Shown here in pieces: positions 1 to 10,397 of a stretch of DNA of 64,000 nt. The notes under the pieces are model-generated. The model made no database searches, was not told the origin of the DNA, and worked only from the letters and a program-made list of their open reading frames with translations. Each line of letters begins with the position of its first letter. Within the stretch, counting starts at the first letter, position 1. A program made the translations under genes and the position numbers. Location: positions 744,001 to 808,000 of the forward strand of contig NC_020126.1 of NCBI RefSeq assembly GCF_000331735.1, read 5' to 3'. The stretch is from Myxococcus stipitatus DSM 14675 (GTDB lineage Bacteria > Myxococcota > Myxococcia > Myxococcales > Myxococcaceae).

Positions 1-51
1 CGGCCGTGCAGTGTAGTGGCTTGGACAGACATTGAAGAGGGGGACTCGATA

Positions 52-3000
52 ATGTCGAGCAAGTGTGCGCTTTTGTGGCTGATGCTGCTGAGTGGCATGT
101 CGGCACTCGCGGATGATGGGGTTTCGGGTTGGTTGGATTTGTCCGCGCGAAAGGAATTGGCTTCGCCTCTGAATGGCGGCCGATTGGAGTCACGCCGAGA
201 CAGCGACTTCGAACGGAATGATCAGACGAGGGTCTACGAGGCGGCGCGGACACAGTGGGAAGCGAGCCGAGATGTCGCTCAAGTCCAGTTCTTGGAGGCG
301 CTGGCGAAGGTCGAGCTGATGCTGCCGCCGCAACCCGCCTGGTGGGAGCGGTTCTGGCATCTGCCTTGGCCCACTGAGGCTGAGCGAGCCGCCCTCGAGC
401 AGTCACGCGATGCGCTGCTGAGTGCGGAGGCGCTATTGAAGACCTTCCGACTCACGCGTGAAGATGAGAAGGCGCGTCGCGAGCAAGCCCAGGCTGCGCT
501 CACGACGCTGGTGGAGGGGCTCACGGCGGAGATGAGAGGCGGCTATGGCCGCGCCTGGCGCATGGCATGGGGGGGCAACTCGTCCGAAGCCCTTCAGGGT
601 ATCCGGGCGAAAGCCTTGCTCTGGAAGAGTGGGCTGGCTGTTGAGGATGTGAGTCAGGTGGCTCGCATCGAGAAGATCGTCGCGACCGACCTGCAGGAGG
701 GTGTCGTAGGCCAGCCACTCCCTCAGCCTGTGACGGTGCGTGTGACGACGACGACTGGGGAGCCTGTGTTGGGGGCAACGGTCACCTTCAAGGGGCAGGC
801 ACCCTCGCAACCCCGATTCCTTCCGGTGGGGGGCAGCGCGACACCCCAGGCTCAACTGGCGGTACTCACGGACGAGAATGGACTCGCTTCGGTTCGAGTC
901 CTCCCGGATACCTACATCCTGCGGTACTCCTTCGTGCGGCAAGCCACGCCGCACAAGTTGCGCCTCGGATACAGCATGGTGACGGCGGAGACCTCCAACG
1001 GTACGGAGCTCTTCACGTTGCCCTCGCCTTTCGGCCATGTGGGCCTGCCGGACGCTCCTGCTCAAGTTGAGCGTCTCGCCAACGTGTCGGCGATCCAGGA
1101 GCCAGGGATTCAACTCGTGTCGCCGCTGTTCGGGCGGGTCCTCGACCAGTATGGGAATGCTTGTGCGAACAAGAAGGTGGTCTGGACCCAGGCCGCGACC
1201 ACCGGCCGGTTCTTCCGCTTCCAGGACGTGATGACCACGCAGGTGTTGGACCCCACCAACCCGATGCAGCTCACGAGCATCGAGGAGTGGTCGGACACGA
1301 GTGGTTGGATAGGGCCCGGGTACATTCCTGGCCCCAGCACTGGCTACTACTACGTGACGATGACGGTAGACTCCCTGAGCCGGACTGTCTGGATCAACGC
1401 CAATTCGACGCTGCGCTACACGTTCCGGACGACGAGCAACGATGACTTCAACGGGGCCTATCTGACGTCCAGCCCCAAGCTCAAAGCGGTCCAGATTCTG
1501 AGATGGCCCCAGAATGCCCCAGGCTGGGTCCCCCTGACAGGAAATGAGGCGGACCTGACCGATGTCGCGGTAGGCATCTGGACGCTGTCGGAAGCGAGCG
1601 AGGTGTTGGGCTTTGTCGAGGCGGTTCCCTCCACAATAGGTACCGAGTCTGGGGACGACGACAAGACCGTGATCTTCCGGCAGCGGTTCCTGGTGCAGAA
1701 CGCGTGGCAGGAAGTGTATTTGCAGGCCATTGCCTTCGAGCGCAGAGCCAATGGTCAACTGGTGAAGGTCTGCTGTGCGCGGGATTTGTATAGCTGGAAC
1801 TCCTCTACGACTCCAACGCTGGATCTCCAGCGGCAGCTTACCGGGGGCGGGAGTCTTCCTCCTAGGGGAATGGCGCTGACGTCTGACGTCGCGATGGCGT
1901 TCTGGGCGAACAACGGGACCTCGGATCAAATCTATGCCCGTGTGAAGGCCCAGCCCCAAGTCCCGGGAGATGCAGTCCTGGACCTTTCGTCACACCCGCG
2001 CGATGCCGACAACGACATCATCCTTCCTGAGAGCGCGAACGCCCACCGCATCCTGCCTCTGCTAGCGGGAACGGAAGGGGGGCGAGTGCGTTTCGAGTTG
2101 TACGCGAAGGATTATTCAACGTCTCCCCCCACCAAGGTGCTCCAGGCGGCGGAGGACGTCGAGATTCTGCACCCCAGTGAGGACATCGTGCTGTCAGGGC
2201 TCCCGCTCGGAGCTCAGTGGATGCTTCCCGCGTGGGACTTCGTCTCTTCACTCAAGCCGGAGCCCGGGCAGCCTCCGCCGGATGATGCACAGTCGCCTGT
2301 GGCCTACCCCGCGCGTCTGGGGGTGAAGGTCTTCACTCCCGGGCGCCTGGTGGTCAGTCGGGGGGGCACGGAGCTGGCCTCGGCCACGGTCCGGACGGGG
2401 CCGACGGGCATCACGGAAGTGGTTCCCCTCAGTGGTGCTGTTCTCCTGGGGCTGGATGGTTTCGCGACGGTGGACGTCCCTCCCGGACAGGTCGGCACCG
2501 AAGACATCCGGGTCGCCCTGGTACCGGAGAATCCAGTCCAGGAGACCTTGCACGAAGATGTGCCGCTCACGACGCGCGTGGGGAGCGTGGGCAAGCTTCC
2601 GGTCGCGCACACCTTCGTCAAGGGTGTCAGCGTGGTGGACGGGCACCTGGTGAAGCAGGCGGCGGATGTCGAGCTCCCAAGTCGAGGGCTCGGGCTCGCC
2701 TGGACGCGCACGTACGCCTCGGGAATCAGTGGGGAGGGACTGCTGGGGGCTGGCTGGACGCATGGCTACGAGGGGGCTGTGTTGCCCGCAGGCGGAGGAT
2801 TCCGCTACGTGGTCACAGGGGGCGAAGGCAGCGGCCACACCTTCCAATGCACGGAGGAGGGCGTCGGGTGCGTACCCCAGCGCGGCTTCCACGGGACGCT
2901 GCGGGTCGAGGGGGCTGGAGCCGGCCGCGAGTTCATCTTCCGCGCGAAGAGCGGCGTGGAGTACCGGCATGGACGCCTGGACACCGCGGTGTATCCGGCC

Positions 3001-6000
3001 AGGTATCGGCTCACGTCCATTGTCGCTCCAGCGGGGCACAAGGTCTCGCTTCGCTATGGGGATGCCTCGTTGGATGGGGCACTCACGCGAGTCCACGATG
3101 GGGCGAGCGGGCGGTTGCTCCAGCTGAGCTATCAACGTGAGTCGGGTCGACTGCGGCTCCATCGCGTGGAGCTGAACCACGCCACGAGTGTGGACGCAAC
3201 GACCCTGACCCCGTTGGGCGTCTGCATCCAGTATGGCTATGACAGCCAACGGCGGCTGTCCTCCGTGGCCCGCTACGATGGGGCCTGTGGGAGCGGTGCT
3301 CCCGTCAGGACCGAGGCGTATTCCTACGAGAACGGTGCCTCGGAGCTGGGACGGACTCGGATGTCCCAGCACATCGGGCCCGATGGCCAGGTGATTCGCT
3401 ACACCTACCACAGTGCCTTGGAGACGATTCCGGGTGAAGACGCCTACCTGCTCCTGGTGGACAAGGATGCACGGGTGAAGAGCGTGGTGGAGACGCTTTC
3501 GCTCCAGCCGTTGCAGGAAGCGACCACCACGTTCGCATACAGCATCGCGCCCGAGTCGCGCACGGTGCTTGGACAGTCATTCACGACGTTCGCTACCGAA
3601 GTGAAGGGGCCTCGGCCCGAGGTTCCGGCGACTCGCTATCGCATGCTCCCCACGGGCGCGGTGGCGGAGCTGGAGCGGCCGTTGTCCGCGGGTGTGGTGG
3701 CGCGCACGGCCGCGCTCTGGGATGCGGTCCATCGCACGCGCGTGACGGAGGAGGACGCTCGAGGGCGCATCACGCGGTTCAGCCATGACGCGAAGGGCAA
3801 TCTGGTGGCTCGCCGCATTTCAGGCGGCGCGCTGCCGGCCGTGGGCGCGGTGGCCGCCACGGTGGCTGTCACGGATGCGCAAGGGCAGTCCGTGGCGGAG
3901 GTGGTGGAGAAGTGGGGATACGACGCGGGTTTCAACACGCAGACCTGCCACGTCGATGCGGAGGGATATGCCACCGTTTCCCGGGTCGACTCCACGGGAG
4001 ATGCGCCCGAATCCCTTCTGCCCTTCGGTACGGGGCGCGTATTGGAGACGCGTCACTATGCGAACCGGGTGCCGCGCCAGGTCCTGACGTCGACGGGGAC
4101 GTGCGAGCAGGCCGTGGCGTCCCTGGCGACGTCGTCCCAGGACGTCGTGCTCCAGTGGAAGTACTGCGGGGTGGAGAGCACCACGCCGTGTCCGCAGGGG
4201 GCGCTGACGGGTGACTGGGTGGAGACGGTGGGGGCGGATGGCCATGTGGAGACGGCGACGGGCTACGACATCTATGGCCAGCTCCTGTCGAAGACGCTCC
4301 AGGTTCAGGGGGCCACCACGGTGGCTTCGCAGTACACGTACGACGCGCGAGGCCGGCTGTTGACCGAGCAGGATGGTCTGGGGCGCCACCGGGTCCAGGA
4401 GTGGGATGCGCTGGACCGGGTGAAGAAGGAGGTGCGCAACACGTCCCAGGGCCTCGGAGTCACTCGTACGCTCGAGTACTACGCGGGCGGCCATCTCAAG
4501 AGAGAGATTGTGGGTGGGGATTTCGTCCGCGAGCACACGCTGGATGCGGCGGGTCGACGGGTGCGCACGGTGGAGTCCGGAGGGCGCCTCACGGGGGCGT
4601 TGGAGACTCGTTTCACCTATGACGAGGTGGGGAACCAGACGTCCGTTCTGGACCGCCGTGGCGTGCGCATGTCGACTGCCTATGACTTCGCCGACAGGCC
4701 CGTGGAAGTCATTGCGTCGGTGGGAGATGGGCCGCGCTTCACCTCACAGGGAGGAAGCACGGACGAGGTGGGTCGTGTCCGGACGGTGTCGCGTGTTGGC
4801 TATGACGCCGTCGGCAACAAGGTGTGGGAGTCTGACCTGTCGGGGTTCGACCGGACCTATCGCATGGACTCCCTCTACCGTGTCGTGGAGGAGCAAGGCC
4901 CTGAGGTTCCTGGCGCCACCGATGGTTCCTCGTCACTGCGCTATGCACAGGCGTTTGCGTATGACTTGAGGGGCCTGCGGGTTCGCCAGGTGGATGGCAA
5001 CGGCCATCCCAGCACGATGGAGCACGACCTGTTGGGCCGTGCCGTCGTCCTGACGGATGCGAATGGTGGGGTGGAGCGCCGCCGCCATGACGGCCGTGGC
5101 AACGTGACGGAGACGCGCTGGGAGGTGGGGGGCGTCCAGCATCGGATGAAGTCGGCGACGTATGACGGACTGGGTCGCGTGTTCTCGACCACGGAGACGG
5201 TGGCCAAGGAGTCCGGACAGCACGTCTATACGACGCAGACCGTGCACGACGACGTGGCCCACGTCGAGTGGACACGGGATGCGCGCGGCTTCCTGAGGGC
5301 ACGGCACTTCGATGGTCTGGGTCGTGTCTTCAAGGCGGTGGTGGACGCGGCATCCGGGCCGTTGGCCCGCCAGCCAGATGTCGCGGGAGCAGGGCCCGCG
5401 CTCGGGCTGACGAGCACGGTCGAGTTCGACAAGTACGGACAGGTGGCGGCCAATGTGGATGCGCTGGGACGTCGCACGGAGACCGTGCACGACGCCTTGG
5501 GGCGTCCGCAGAAGGTGAGTCGGCTCATGGGTGTGGCCGAGAGCCAGGTCCACGATGGTGAGGGGCGCGTCATCCAATCCGTGGATGGGCGAGGCGTGGA
5601 GCGGCGCTTCACGTTTGATGCTCTGGGCAGGCCTCGTGACGAGGTCCTGGTGGAGAACATCTCCCAGTCAGGGCAGCTGCTCACGGTCAGCCAGCGCGTG
5701 TACGTGGATTCGCCGGATGCGGAGGGGTTGGTTCGCGAGGAGCTGCGGGACGCGCGGGAGAATCTCTCCGGGGTCTTCCGGGACGGGCTCCGACGAGAGG
5801 TCCGTCGGGTGGATGCGCAGGGGAATGCCTCGGAGATTCGGTTCGACGCGCTCCACAAGCGGCAGGAGAAGAACCCGAAGGGGCACGTCACCCGGTTCTC
5901 CCAGGATGCGGTGGGGCGTCCGCTGAGTCAGACGGAGCACCTGTCGTCAGGGGGGGCGGCTGTCTACACCCAGAGCTGGACCTATGACGACGCAAGCCGT

Positions 6001-9000
6001 TCGCAGACGTATGTGGACCGGCGGGGCGTGCCCACCGTGGACTCTTCGGATGGTCTGGGGCGCAAGGTGCGCTCCGTGCGGGGGCAGGGCCTGGAGGTGG
6101 CCGAGCAGTCCTGGGTCCATGACGCCGCGGGGCAAGCGGTCCGCACGGTCGATGCGAATGGTCATGCGACGGGGCGGTTGTTTGATGGCGCCGGACGAAT
6201 GCTCGAGGAGACGCTGGGTGAGGGGACCGTGGATGCGGCCACCACCACGTTCCAGTACGACGCCGGGGGGCAACTGGCGCAACAGAAGGGCCCACGAGCG
6301 ACGGGGGCCTCATTCGATACCCGGTTCTCCTACGACGACCTGGGGCGGAGGGTTCGCGAGGAGGATGCTCTCGGACAGGTGACCGTCCGGGCTTTTGATG
6401 CCTCGGGTAACAAGGTCTGCGAGAAGCGACCCTTGGGGCAGCCGACGTTGGGGCACGGTGGCGCGACGGGGCTGACGCTGGCGCAGATGGAGTCCCAGGC
6501 GTGCACTGGCACGTCTGTGACGAAGTACGCGTACGACGAGTTGGGGAAGCTGCTGACCGTCACGGATGCGGCCGGTGGTCTGTATTCCTACGTCTATGAC
6601 GCCACGCGGAACCTGGTGGCGAAGCAGGACGCGAATGGGAATCTCACGACGTACGAGTATGACGCGCGGAACCTGCGCACCGCCGAGCATCCGCATCTGG
6701 ATGGCCATGCACGGCTGACACCCACACAGCGAGCCAGCGTGCCGTTGTTCGAGACCGGCGCGACGCCCTCGGGTGTGATCGGTACGCTGACGTCGCGGTT
6801 CACCTATGACGAGAACGGGAACCTGGCGACGCGGTTGGACCCCAAGGGGCAGCTGACAACCCTGGTGCATGGTCTCTTGGATCGCCTCGGCTCGCGCAGC
6901 TACTCGCAGCATGCGCTTCCGCGAGTGTTCCCCTCGGTGGACTCCGAGAGCATCACCTACGATGGGAATGGGAATGTCTCTCGTGAGACTCAGCACAAGT
7001 CCACGGCGAGTGGGCCCCAGAGCGAGGTGACGTCCTATACCCATGACGCGCTCGACCGGGTCAAGACGCGGCTGCGCGAGCACGACGGGAAGAAGCTCAC
7101 CTACGCCTACGATGCGATGGGGCATCGCACGAGCGTTGAGGACGCCGACGGCGTCACGACGACCTATTCCTATGATGCGCTGGGGCGACTGACCCACGCG
7201 ACGCTGCCGGCGGGGATGGTGCGGTACTCGTATTGGCCGGACTCCCTGCCGAAGGGCGTGGTGTGGCCCAACGGGGTTTCGGAGGGGCGTTGCTACGACG
7301 ATGCCGGACGACTGTCTCAGTTGGTGGTCGCTCACGGGGCTGTGTCCTCCACGTGTCAGCCGAGCGGTGTGGCCGTCAGCCGATATGCGTATGCCTATGA
7401 CTCGAATGGGAACCGGCTGTCGCAGGTGGAGGCGCGTACCGCTCCACAGACACAGGTGCTTGGCGCGGACGAGTTGACGACGTACGGCCATGACGTCCTG
7501 GACCGTCTTACGGGAGTCGCTTCTCCGGATGGGGTGACGTCGCTCTACGGGCTGGATGCCGTGGGCAATCGCATTGGGGAGCGCCAGGTGCCGAGCTCGA
7601 TGGCGGGGGGCATTGGCCTGGGGCCAGACGCCTACCAGGGGGCCTCCCAGCTCCAGCTCACCCGGGATGTGACGGCGGCGTTCAATCGAGTGGACTGGCT
7701 GCGGGAGATCGTCGACGCGAAGGACGCTTCTCGGAATGCCACGCTCGACTATGACCTTGCCGGCAACCTCGTCCAGCGGACGATGCAGAGTGGCACCCGG
7801 GCCTTGTCCTGGGACATCCGGCAGACGTTGACCGCGGTGTTCGACAATGGGCTGGAGGTGGGGCGGTACGACTACGATATCGGCCTCCAGCGCACGCAGC
7901 GGAAGACGTCCTCGGAGAACGTCGTCTACATCCTGGATGAGGACTTCGTGTTGCAGGAGGCGGACGGAGCCCAGGCCAGCCATCCGGCGCGACGTCGCTA
8001 TCACTACGGAGCCGGGCCGTTGGCGGTCACGGAAATCTCCGCGCAGCCCTCGTCGAGCTTCCTGACGTCGGACGCGTTGGGGAGTGTGGCGGATGCCATG
8101 TCCACCAGCGTGGGTGGGGGCGTCACGGCTGTGCGTCAATACGACGCGTGGGGCAACCACAGAGCGGGCTCAGCGCCCACGGCGGGTGCGTTCAAGCTGG
8201 GGTTCACGGGGCATCAGTATGACGTGGAGACGGGCCTGACGTACGCGCGGGCCCGGTACTACGACAGCGAGCTGGGGCGGTTCATCAGTCGCGACACCTA
8301 CGCGGGCGAACAGGCTGACGCGCCGAGCTTGCATCGGTACTCCTATGGCCGGGGAAATCCGCTGATCTACCGCGATGAAGACGGACATTCGGCGACGCTG
8401 GTCGGTGGTGCACTCGGCTTTGCGTGGGGGGTGGGCCAGGCCATCGGAGGTGCAGTCAATGATTGCTTGTTGTGGAGTGGCTGCAAGGGCATTGGCGAGT
8501 ACGGTTCCATTGTTACCCAAAACACGATAGCCGGTGCCGAATTGGGCCTGTCGGTCGATGCAACGGTTATCAGTGGAGGGACAGGCCTGGCGGTGTCGGG
8601 CGCTCTGGGGGGGGCTGGGGTCAATGCACTGACGTTCTCCGGGCGGGCTCAAGAGTGGTCTTCGTTCGGGGAAGGTCAAGTCAAGGGCGCGGCATATGGA
8701 GCAGCCGGTGGAGTGGTGCTTGGCAAGGCTGCTCCGTACCTGGGTACGGCTGGAAAATGGGCCGTTGGGAAGGTTCCAGGTGGCGCAGCGGCGCTGTCAA
8801 AGGCGTATGAGATGGGCGGGCAGGTGCTCGGCGCGGTCGCGAGCCGACTGCCCAAAGGCGACATGGGCTCGCTAGGCGCTGCGGGCAATCCATTCAAGCT
8901 CTTTGCTCAGCGGGGTGAGGCAGTCGCGGTCGAGACCGCCAGTGGTGGGATGGCTCTTGCTCCCGATGGGCTTCCAGGGGGCGGCGGTACAGCAGTGGGG

Positions 9001-9498
9001 GACGCGACAGTAGCCAGTTCGTCGCTGCCTTCCAGTGGCGCTGGAACAGCGGCGGTGCCACAGCATCTCTTCCGTGGCACCTCAGAAGGCTATCCTGGAA
9101 ACCCGGCGCTTCAACGGATTGGAATCACACCGGTATCAACGGACCCTGTGGTTGCAGCAATTTTCGCGACCGAAAGCTCCAACTACGGCAAAGGAGTTTT
9201 GCAAATTGCCTCTCCTGAGGATCTTGTGGGTGTTGAACTTTCTGCAGGGAATGTTCTTGCAGACCTTGAGCGGGAAATAGCGGTGGGATTGGCTCCATTG
9301 GATTTCGCCAAGAGGGCAAGTACGACAGTCACCGCCGCCGAGGCGCGCGCGATTCTTCGAAAGCTGGGGGTAGGGGTTCCAGGCCGAATTCCAGATAAGG
9401 GTGCTTTGAGTGACGCGCTCAGGAATGCGCCCAGCCTCTCTCAGGAGCAGATTGAAGGCTTCATCATGGAGGCTGTAACCAAGGTGAAGACGCCATGA
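52..9498 (+). CDS. Sec-exported Rhs/YD-repeat polymorphic toxin with ADP-ribosyltransferase-like tip
   Basis: About 3148 residues. The ATG at 52 is preferred over a GTG at 16 because a GAGGGGG ribosome site precedes it and a signal peptide (hydrophobic core LLWLMLLSGM, ending SALA) follows directly. In order: helical N-terminal region; Ig-like (Big_1-like) segment near residues 220-320; DUF6531-like entry around 855; a long array of YD repeats; the Rhs core (YDAWGN ... ARYYDSELGRFISRD) at about 2650-2778; then a variable tip of about 370 residues. The last 140 residues read LFRGT ... STDP ... EREIAVG, matching the R-ST-ExE pattern of ADP-ribosyltransferases, with lower GC than the rest. Known for the family: the YD shell encases the tip toxin. 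No PAAR domain is present, so export looks Sec-dependent (WapA-like) rather than type VI. The toxin activity is inferred from motifs only. Confidence 0.9.
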   Translation: MSSKCALLWLMLLSGMSALADDGVSGWLDLSARKELASPLNGGRLESRRDSDFERNDQTRVYEAARTQWEASRDVAQVQFLEALAKVELMLPPQPAWWERFWHLPWPTEAERAALEQSRDALLSAEALLKTFRLTREDEKARREQAQAALTTLVEGLTAEMRGGYGRAWRMAWGGNSSEALQGIRAKALLWKSGLAVEDVSQVARIEKIVATDLQEGVVGQPLPQPVTVRVTTTTGEPVLGATVTFKGQAPSQPRFLPVGGSATPQAQLAVLTDENGLASVRVLPDTYILRYSFVRQATPHKLRLGYSMVTAETSNGTELFTLPSPFGHVGLPDAPAQVERLANVSAIQEPGIQLVSPLFGRVLDQYGNACANKKVVWTQAATTGRFFRFQDVMTTQVLDPTNPMQLTSIEEWSDTSGWIGPGYIPGPSTGYYYVTMTVDSLSRTVWINANSTLRYTFRTTSNDDFNGAYLTSSPKLKAVQILRWPQNAPGWVPLTGNEADLTDVAVGIWTLSEASEVLGFVEAVPSTIGTESGDDDKTVIFRQRFLVQNAWQEVYLQAIAFERRANGQLVKVCCARDLYSWNSSTTPTLDLQRQLTGGGSLPPRGMALTSDVAMAFWANNGTSDQIYARVKAQPQVPGDAVLDLSSHPRDADNDIILPESANAHRILPLLAGTEGGRVRFELYAKDYSTSPPTKVLQAAEDVEILHPSEDIVLSGLPLGAQWMLPAWDFVSSLKPEPGQPPPDDAQSPVAYPARLGVKVFTPGRLVVSRGGTELASATVRTGPTGITEVVPLSGAVLLGLDGFATVDVPPGQVGTEDIRVALVPENPVQETLHEDVPLTTRVGSVGKLPVAHTFVKGVSVVDGHLVKQAADVELPSRGLGLAWTRTYASGISGEGLLGAGWTHGYEGAVLPAGGGFRYVVTGGEGSGHTFQCTEEGVGCVPQRGFHGTLRVEGAGAGREFIFRAKSGVEYRHGRLDTAVYPARYRLTSIVAPAGHKVSLRYGDASLDGALTRVHDGASGRLLQLSYQRESGRLRLHRVELNHATSVDATTLTPLGVCIQYGYDSQRRLSSVARYDGACGSGAPVRTEAYSYENGASELGRTRMSQHIGPDGQVIRYTYHSALETIPGEDAYLLLVDKDARVKSVVETLSLQPLQEATTTFAYSIAPESRTVLGQSFTTFATEVKGPRPEVPATRYRMLPTGAVAELERPLSAGVVARTAALWDAVHRTRVTEEDARGRITRFSHDAKGNLVARRISGGALPAVGAVAATVAVTDAQGQSVAEVVEKWGYDAGFNTQTCHVDAEGYATVSRVDSTGDAPESLLPFGTGRVLETRHYANRVPRQVLTSTGTCEQAVASLATSSQDVVLQWKYCGVESTTPCPQGALTGDWVETVGADGHVETATGYDIYGQLLSKTLQVQGATTVASQYTYDARGRLLTEQDGLGRHRVQEWDALDRVKKEVRNTSQGLGVTRTLEYYAGGHLKREIVGGDFVREHTLDAAGRRVRTVESGGRLTGALETRFTYDEVGNQTSVLDRRGVRMSTAYDFADRPVEVIASVGDGPRFTSQGGSTDEVGRVRTVSRVGYDAVGNKVWESDLSGFDRTYRMDSLYRVVEEQGPEVPGATDGSSSLRYAQAFAYDLRGLRVRQVDGNGHPSTMEHDLLGRAVVLTDANGGVERRRHDGRGNVTETRWEVGGVQHRMKSATYDGLGRVFSTTETVAKESGQHVYTTQTVHDDVAHVEWTRDARGFLRARHFDGLGRVFKAVVDAASGPLARQPDVAGAGPALGLTSTVEFDKYGQVAANVDALGRRTETVHDALGRPQKVSRLMGVAESQVHDGEGRVIQSVDGRGVERRFTFDALGRPRDEVLVENISQSGQLLTVSQRVYVDSPDAEGLVREELRDARENLSGVFRDGLRREVRRVDAQGNASEIRFDALHKRQEKNPKGHVTRFSQDAVGRPLSQTEHLSSGGAAVYTQSWTYDDASRSQTYVDRRGVPTVDSSDGLGRKVRSVRGQGLEVAEQSWVHDAAGQAVRTVDANGHATGRLFDGAGRMLEETLGEGTVDAATTTFQYDAGGQLAQQKGPRATGASFDTRFSYDDLGRRVREEDALGQVTVRAFDASGNKVCEKRPLGQPTLGHGGATGLTLAQMESQACTGTSVTKYAYDELGKLLTVTDAAGGLYSYVYDATRNLVAKQDANGNLTTYEYDARNLRTAEHPHLDGHARLTPTQRASVPLFETGATPSGVIGTLTSRFTYDENGNLATRLDPKGQLTTLVHGLLDRLGSRSYSQHALPRVFPSVDSESITYDGNGNVSRETQHKSTASGPQSEVTSYTHDALDRVKTRLREHDGKKLTYAYDAMGHRTSVEDADGVTTTYSYDALGRLTHATLPAGMVRYSYWPDSLPKGVVWPNGVSEGRCYDDAGRLSQLVVAHGAVSSTCQPSGVAVSRYAYAYDSNGNRLSQVEARTAPQTQVLGADELTTYGHDVLDRLTGVASPDGVTSLYGLDAVGNRIGERQVPSSMAGGIGLGPDAYQGASQLQLTRDVTAAFNRVDWLREIVDAKDASRNATLDYDLAGNLVQRTMQSGTRALSWDIRQTLTAVFDNGLEVGRYDYDIGLQRTQRKTSSENVVYILDEDFVLQEADGAQASHPARRRYHYGAGPLAVTEISAQPSSSFLTSDALGSVADAMSTSVGGGVTAVRQYDAWGNHRAGSAPTAGAFKLGFTGHQYDVETGLTYARARYYDSELGRFISRDTYAGEQADAPSLHRYSYGRGNPLIYRDEDGHSATLVGGALGFAWGVGQAIGGAVNDCLLWSGCKGIGEYGSIVTQNTIAGAELGLSVDATVISGGTGLAVSGALGGAGVNALTFSGRAQEWSSFGEGQVKGAAYGAAGGVVLGKAAPYLGTAGKWAVGKVPGGAAALSKAYEMGGQVLGAVASRLPKGDMGSLGAAGNPFKLFAQRGEAVAVETASGGMALAPDGLPGGGGTAVGDATVASSSLPSSGAGTAAVPQHLFRGTSEGYPGNPALQRIGITPVSTDPVVAAIFATESSNYGKGVLQIASPEDLVGVELSAGNVLADLEREIAVGLAPLDFAKRASTTVTAAEARAILRKLGVGVPGRIPDKGALSDALRNAPSLSQEQIEGFIMEAVTKVKTP

Positions 9499-9833
9499 GC
9501 AGCAGGACCATCGAATTTGGTGTAGCGGGGGTTTCCCATGTCGAAGGGCGAACGCTTATCAGGGGACGAATTCATTCTGGCCCCCTTCGAGTGGGAGACA
9601 GGTTCGTGGTTTCGTTCCGCTTGGTTCCAATGAAGGAGCCAGGTGGTTATGGACCTTCTCTGCGAACTGGCGACCATGCCGTGTCGCTCCGTGTGGAGTC
9701 CATTCATGCCTATCGCCGCGCCTTCGATGAGCTTGAGGCGGGGATGACAGCGGAACTGGAGATGTCGGGCGAGGATGTGCGCAACCTCAATGATGGGGAT
9801 GTTCTCGCAGCAACCGTTTCCGACGAAGGCTGA
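9495..9833 (+). CDS. EF-Tu domain-2-like small protein, candidate immunity protein
   Basis: 112 residues. The ATG overlaps the stop codon of the Rhs gene (ATGA at 9495-9498), so translation is probably coupled. The first 40 residues (FGVAGVSHVEGRTLIRGRI, then GPLRVGDRF) and the later AGMTAELEMSGEDV and GDVLAA follow the beta-barrel pattern of domain 2 of translational GTPases (GRGTVxxGRIxxGxxxVGD). There is no GTPase domain, so it is a free-standing barrel. Position directly behind a toxin tip suggests that it neutralises the tip. Whether it does so by binding or by mimicking a target is a guess. It could also be an accessory protein unrelated to immunity. Confidence 0.75.
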   Translation: MSSRTIEFGVAGVSHVEGRTLIRGRIHSGPLRVGDRFVVSFRLVPMKEPGGYGPSLRTGDHAVSLRVESIHAYRRAFDELEAGMTAELEMSGEDVRNLNDGDVLAATVSDEG

Positions 9834-9970
9834 AGAAGCGGGTTGGCAGCTCGCTGTGCCTCTCTTGGTTTTCGAGGGGCACAGCACCCAGCTCGGAAAC
9901 GTCGGAACGCTGACTTGGTTCCAGGCGGATGTGCGGGGAATCGAGGTGGGTCATCCTCGATGGAGAAGGG

Positions 9971-10003
9971 GCGAGGTTCGGCAAAGAACTCGATTTCTTC
10001 TGA
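9971..10003 (+). pseudogene. Relic of the 3' end of a DUF4240-like immunity gene
   Basis: These 33 bases, ending in TGA, match 30 of 33 bases at the end of the intact gene at 10551-11243 (11211-11243). They encode the same ending RFGKELDFF versus KFGKELDFF. Reading upstream in the same frame gives only about 30 codons before a stop at 9911, with ESRWV vaguely echoing PRWVS of the intact protein. It looks like the leftover tail of an earlier immunity gene in the array behind the Rhs gene. Confidence 0.6.
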
Positions 10004-10025
10004 CAGCGTTGCGTGAGGGAGAACG

Positions 10026-10397
10026 ATGTCGAAGATCGTCGTGGTTCCACGCAAAGGGAGCGACATCGCACGTCTCGCCAGGGCAGTTCGACAGGTCTTG
10101 CCAATGAGCCTGGCTGAAATCCAGGGACGCGACGAATCCTCTCCTCTGGCGGAGTTCACGCTCTTCGGCAACGACCATGAGGAGGCTGTTCGGTGCCTCA
10201 ATCAGTTGCTAGGCGCACTCGCCCAACAAGGGATCCAATCTCAGATGTACGAGCTACGCCCTGGCGAGAAGCTGGAGGACGTCACGAATCGCGATGAGCT
10301 TGAGGTCTCCGAGGAACAGGTAGAGAGCATCCTCCTCTCCCACGAGCGGGAGCTTGCACGGCAACATGCGTGGGGCGGACGCGGCGAAAGGAGCTGA
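10026..10397 (+). CDS. Hypothetical protein in the Rhs immunity array
   Basis: 123 residues, with a strong ribosome site (GAGGGAGAACG) before the ATG. The sequence is soluble, with predicted helices and strands and no signal peptide or membrane segment. It opens SKIVVVPRKGSDIARLARAV and contains a likely amphipathic helix CLNQLLGALAQQG. I do not recognise a family. It lies in the same direction between the toxin's EF-Tu-like partner and the DUF4240-like gene, so an orphan immunity function is plausible but unproved. Confidence 0.7.
   Translation: MSKIVVVPRKGSDIARLARAVRQVLPMSLAEIQGRDESSPLAEFTLFGNDHEEAVRCLNQLLGALAQQGIQSQMYELRPGEKLEDVTNRDELEVSEEQVESILLSHERELARQHAWGGRGERS

Noticed and set aside
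9775-10107. 110-codon frame between the EF-Tu-like gene and the next gene
   Set aside because: Overlaps both neighbours by dozens of bases, has no ribosome site and no sensible composition; the relic at 9971-10003 explains part of this gap.
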